Assembly (NCBI GenBank): GCA_039798265.1 | Contig: JBDKGH010000068.1 | Coordinates: forward strand, 1 to 7,528 | Direction: 5' to 3' | DNA length: 7,528 nt | From: JBDKGH01 sp039798265 | GTDB lineage: Bacteria > Bacteroidota > Bacteroidia > Flavobacteriales_D > Sanyastnellaceae | Shown: positions 6,201-7,528 of the stretch, one piece after another | How the letters are laid out: every line of letters starts with the position of its first letter | Position numbering within the stretch: position 1 is the first letter of the stretch | The notes under the pieces: generated by a model | Databases searched by the model: none | What the model saw: only the letters and a program-made list of their open reading frames with translations | Told to the model about the DNA's origin: nothing | Translations under genes and position numbers: made by a program

Positions 6201-7528
6201 TTAACGACATAGTGTTTGACTATTTATAACATCAGCGCTCCTTTCTGTTTTCAACAGATAACAACCTGAGGGTTCTTGACTCAAATTGATTTGATCTCTC
6301 ATGGCCCAATCGAGCACCATACGACCATCCATCGCATAAACCGCACAAAACACAGTGCCATTTGGATAATGCCATTCTAATTGACCAGCAAGAACCCATC
6401 TATCGAAATCGAATTCTTCGATTCCAATAGGCAAGTCCACTACAATCGTTTGCTCGCACGCACAACCATTGGCATCTATAACCACTAGCTGATTGCTGCC
6501 CGCTTGAGTGACGCCAATCTGCTGCCCTTCGATAGCCGTGCCATTCCAATAAAACTGATAAGGCGTAACACCTCCCTCGGCGTTCATGAACACCGTGGCA
6601 TTGTCTTGAATGGCCGAGCACTGCAACTCTTCAGGAGCCGATAAAACTGCCACGCTATCCAATAAGCATCCGTGAATAGACTCACCCAACAACTGATAGC
6701 TGCCCGCTGAGATATCAGAAATCGACGATTGACCATTGAGTTCCCATGCTAATACATCCCATTGATCACTTTCCGTGGATTGAATAACGAGCTGGCCATC
6801 GGAAGAGTTGGAGCATAATGGCATCTGTGAAAGAACTTCAAACGCAGGGATATCGTGAACAATTACCGCCAAAGAATTGGTGGGGACTAAACTATTTTCA
6901 TTGAAAAAATATCCCTCCACTTCTCCGCTTTGTTCAGGATAGTAAGCACTAGAAGGATTCGTATTTTCTCCCCAATAAAAATCTATTGAATCGGGCAAGG
7001 GAGAAAAAATAGAATCTCCCACACACAACTCCACGCTATCGACAGGCCAATGATAAAGCGACCCATTTCCTTCTGTCCAATCGTGTGTTTGATTCGATCT
7101 TACATTCCACCGCTTTTCTTTTATTCCACTTGGCCAAAAAACGACCATGCTATCCACTTGATCACTATCACCCAAAGCGAATAAAAGGTGATTGGAGTGT
7201 TGGGATAAATAATCTTGTCCGCATAGGAGCCATTTGGTGTAGGCTTCACCCGCCTGGTAGATAACAGCGCGTGCTCCGATGGCATCTCTGTTTGAAAGTG
7301 TTCCTGTTAAATGAACGGCAAGCCAATGGCCCGTAGTGTGGGGATTGATCAAACACTCGTTTGTGGTATTTGCACTATGGCTCAAAACCAAGTCTGCAAA
7401 TCCATCTCGATTAAAATCACCCTTGCCTGCGCTGAACGTTTTTTTCACTTCATCACCCAACCATTCGGATGCGTTATCGACAAAACCATTTTCATCTTGC
7501 CTTAAAAAAGCATCGTTGGTTTCGATGG
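6201..7528 (-). CDS. T9SS-exported ASPIC/UnbV (CRTAC1-like) surface protein with SprB-like repeats (C-terminal 441 residues; start beyond right edge)
   Basis: The frame is open from the right edge to a TAA at 6203-6201. A TTG at 7460 is in frame but is not the start, because coherent coding (NGFVDNASEW) continues upstream of it. Numbered from the first complete codon: residues about 36-50 contain a calcium-site motif DFNRDGFAD of FG-GAP/VCBS repeats. About 62-142 is an ASPIC/UnbV domain (WLAVHLTG, SNRDAIGAR, GQDYLSQHS, FWPSG). About 237-367 holds two SprB-like repeats (SSDGQL and GGVTPYQFYWNG, each ending near an HGC or NGC). About 385-441 resembles a T9SS type A sorting domain (YPNGTV, YAMDGRMV, SGCYLLK). 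The FG-GAP part should be a beta-propeller, mostly outside the window. The protein is expected to be secreted or attached to the cell surface, perhaps for adhesion; no enzyme motif is visible. It lies 25 bases upstream of def. Confidence 0.9.
   Translation of the reverse strand, partial: IETNDAFLRQDENGFVDNASEWLGDEVKKTFSAGKGDFNRDGFADLVLSHSANTTNECLINPHTTGHWLAVHLTGTLSNRDAIGARAVIYQAGEAYTKWLLCGQDYLSQHSNHLLFALGDSDQVDSMVVFWPSGIKEKRWNVRSNQTHDWTEGNGSLYHWPVDSVELCVGDSIFSPLPDSIDFYWGENTNPSSAYYPEQSGEVEGYFFNENSLVPTNSLAVIVHDIPAFEVLSQMPLCSNSSDGQLVIQSTESDQWDVLAWELNGQSSISDISAGSYQLLGESIHGCLLDSVAVLSAPEELQCSAIQDNATVFMNAEGGVTPYQFYWNGTAIEGQQIGVTQAGSNQLVVIDANGCACEQTIVVDLPIGIEEFDFDRWVLAGQLEWHYPNGTVFCAVYAMDGRMVLDWAMRDQINLSQEPSGCYLLKTERSADVINSQTLCR

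Noticed and set aside
7458..7460. TTG as a start codon for the ASPIC/UnbV protein
   Set aside because: The reading frame continues upstream to the window edge with sensible sequence that joins the FG-GAP-like motif, so the true start is outside the window.

Overview
The window looks like a stretch of a Bacteroidota chromosome, most likely from the Flavobacteriales. Supporting signs are a C-terminal type IX secretion (T9SS) sorting domain, SprB-like repeats, FN3/Ig-like modules in a large secreted protein, absence of Shine-Dalgarno sequences before the starts, a TAnnTTTG-type promoter element, and an acidic insertion in peptide deformylase. All seven protein genes lie on the minus strand, so transcription runs from the right edge to the left.

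Right part (7528 down to 2349) is a compact co-directional cluster. It opens with the 3' part of a cell-surface/secreted protein with FG-GAP-like, ASPIC/UnbV, SprB-like and T9SS domains, cut by the right edge. Then come peptide deformylase (def), a TPR lipoprotein, an AlkB-type membrane di-iron hydroxylase, a small lipoprotein of unknown function, and class II fructose-bisphosphate aldolase (fbaA). The gaps are 25, 1, 8, 59 and 9 bases. The run ends in a clear intrinsic terminator 20 bases after fbaA. A perfect TAnnTTTG match four bases upstream of the def start suggests that def and the genes after it have their own, possibly leaderless, promoter.

A gene-free stretch of about 370 bases (2030-2399) follows. 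It holds the fbaA terminator, a second terminator-like hairpin pointing the other way, a short inverted repeat and weak promoter candidates.

Left part (2029 to 1) is the N-terminal 676 residues of a large exported, lysine-poor, Thr/Gly/Asn/Ser-rich protein with two diverged copies of a beta-rich domain around an FN3-like and an Ig-like module. It runs off the left edge.

Functionally the cluster mixes housekeeping genes (def, fbaA), envelope lipoproteins and an oxygenase. I see no shared pathway and no mobile element, CRISPR array, tRNA or rRNA. I found no convincing new defence or biosynthetic system. The best leads are the AlkB homologue between two lipoprotein genes, the apparently leaderless def promoter and the duplicated domain in the large surface protein.
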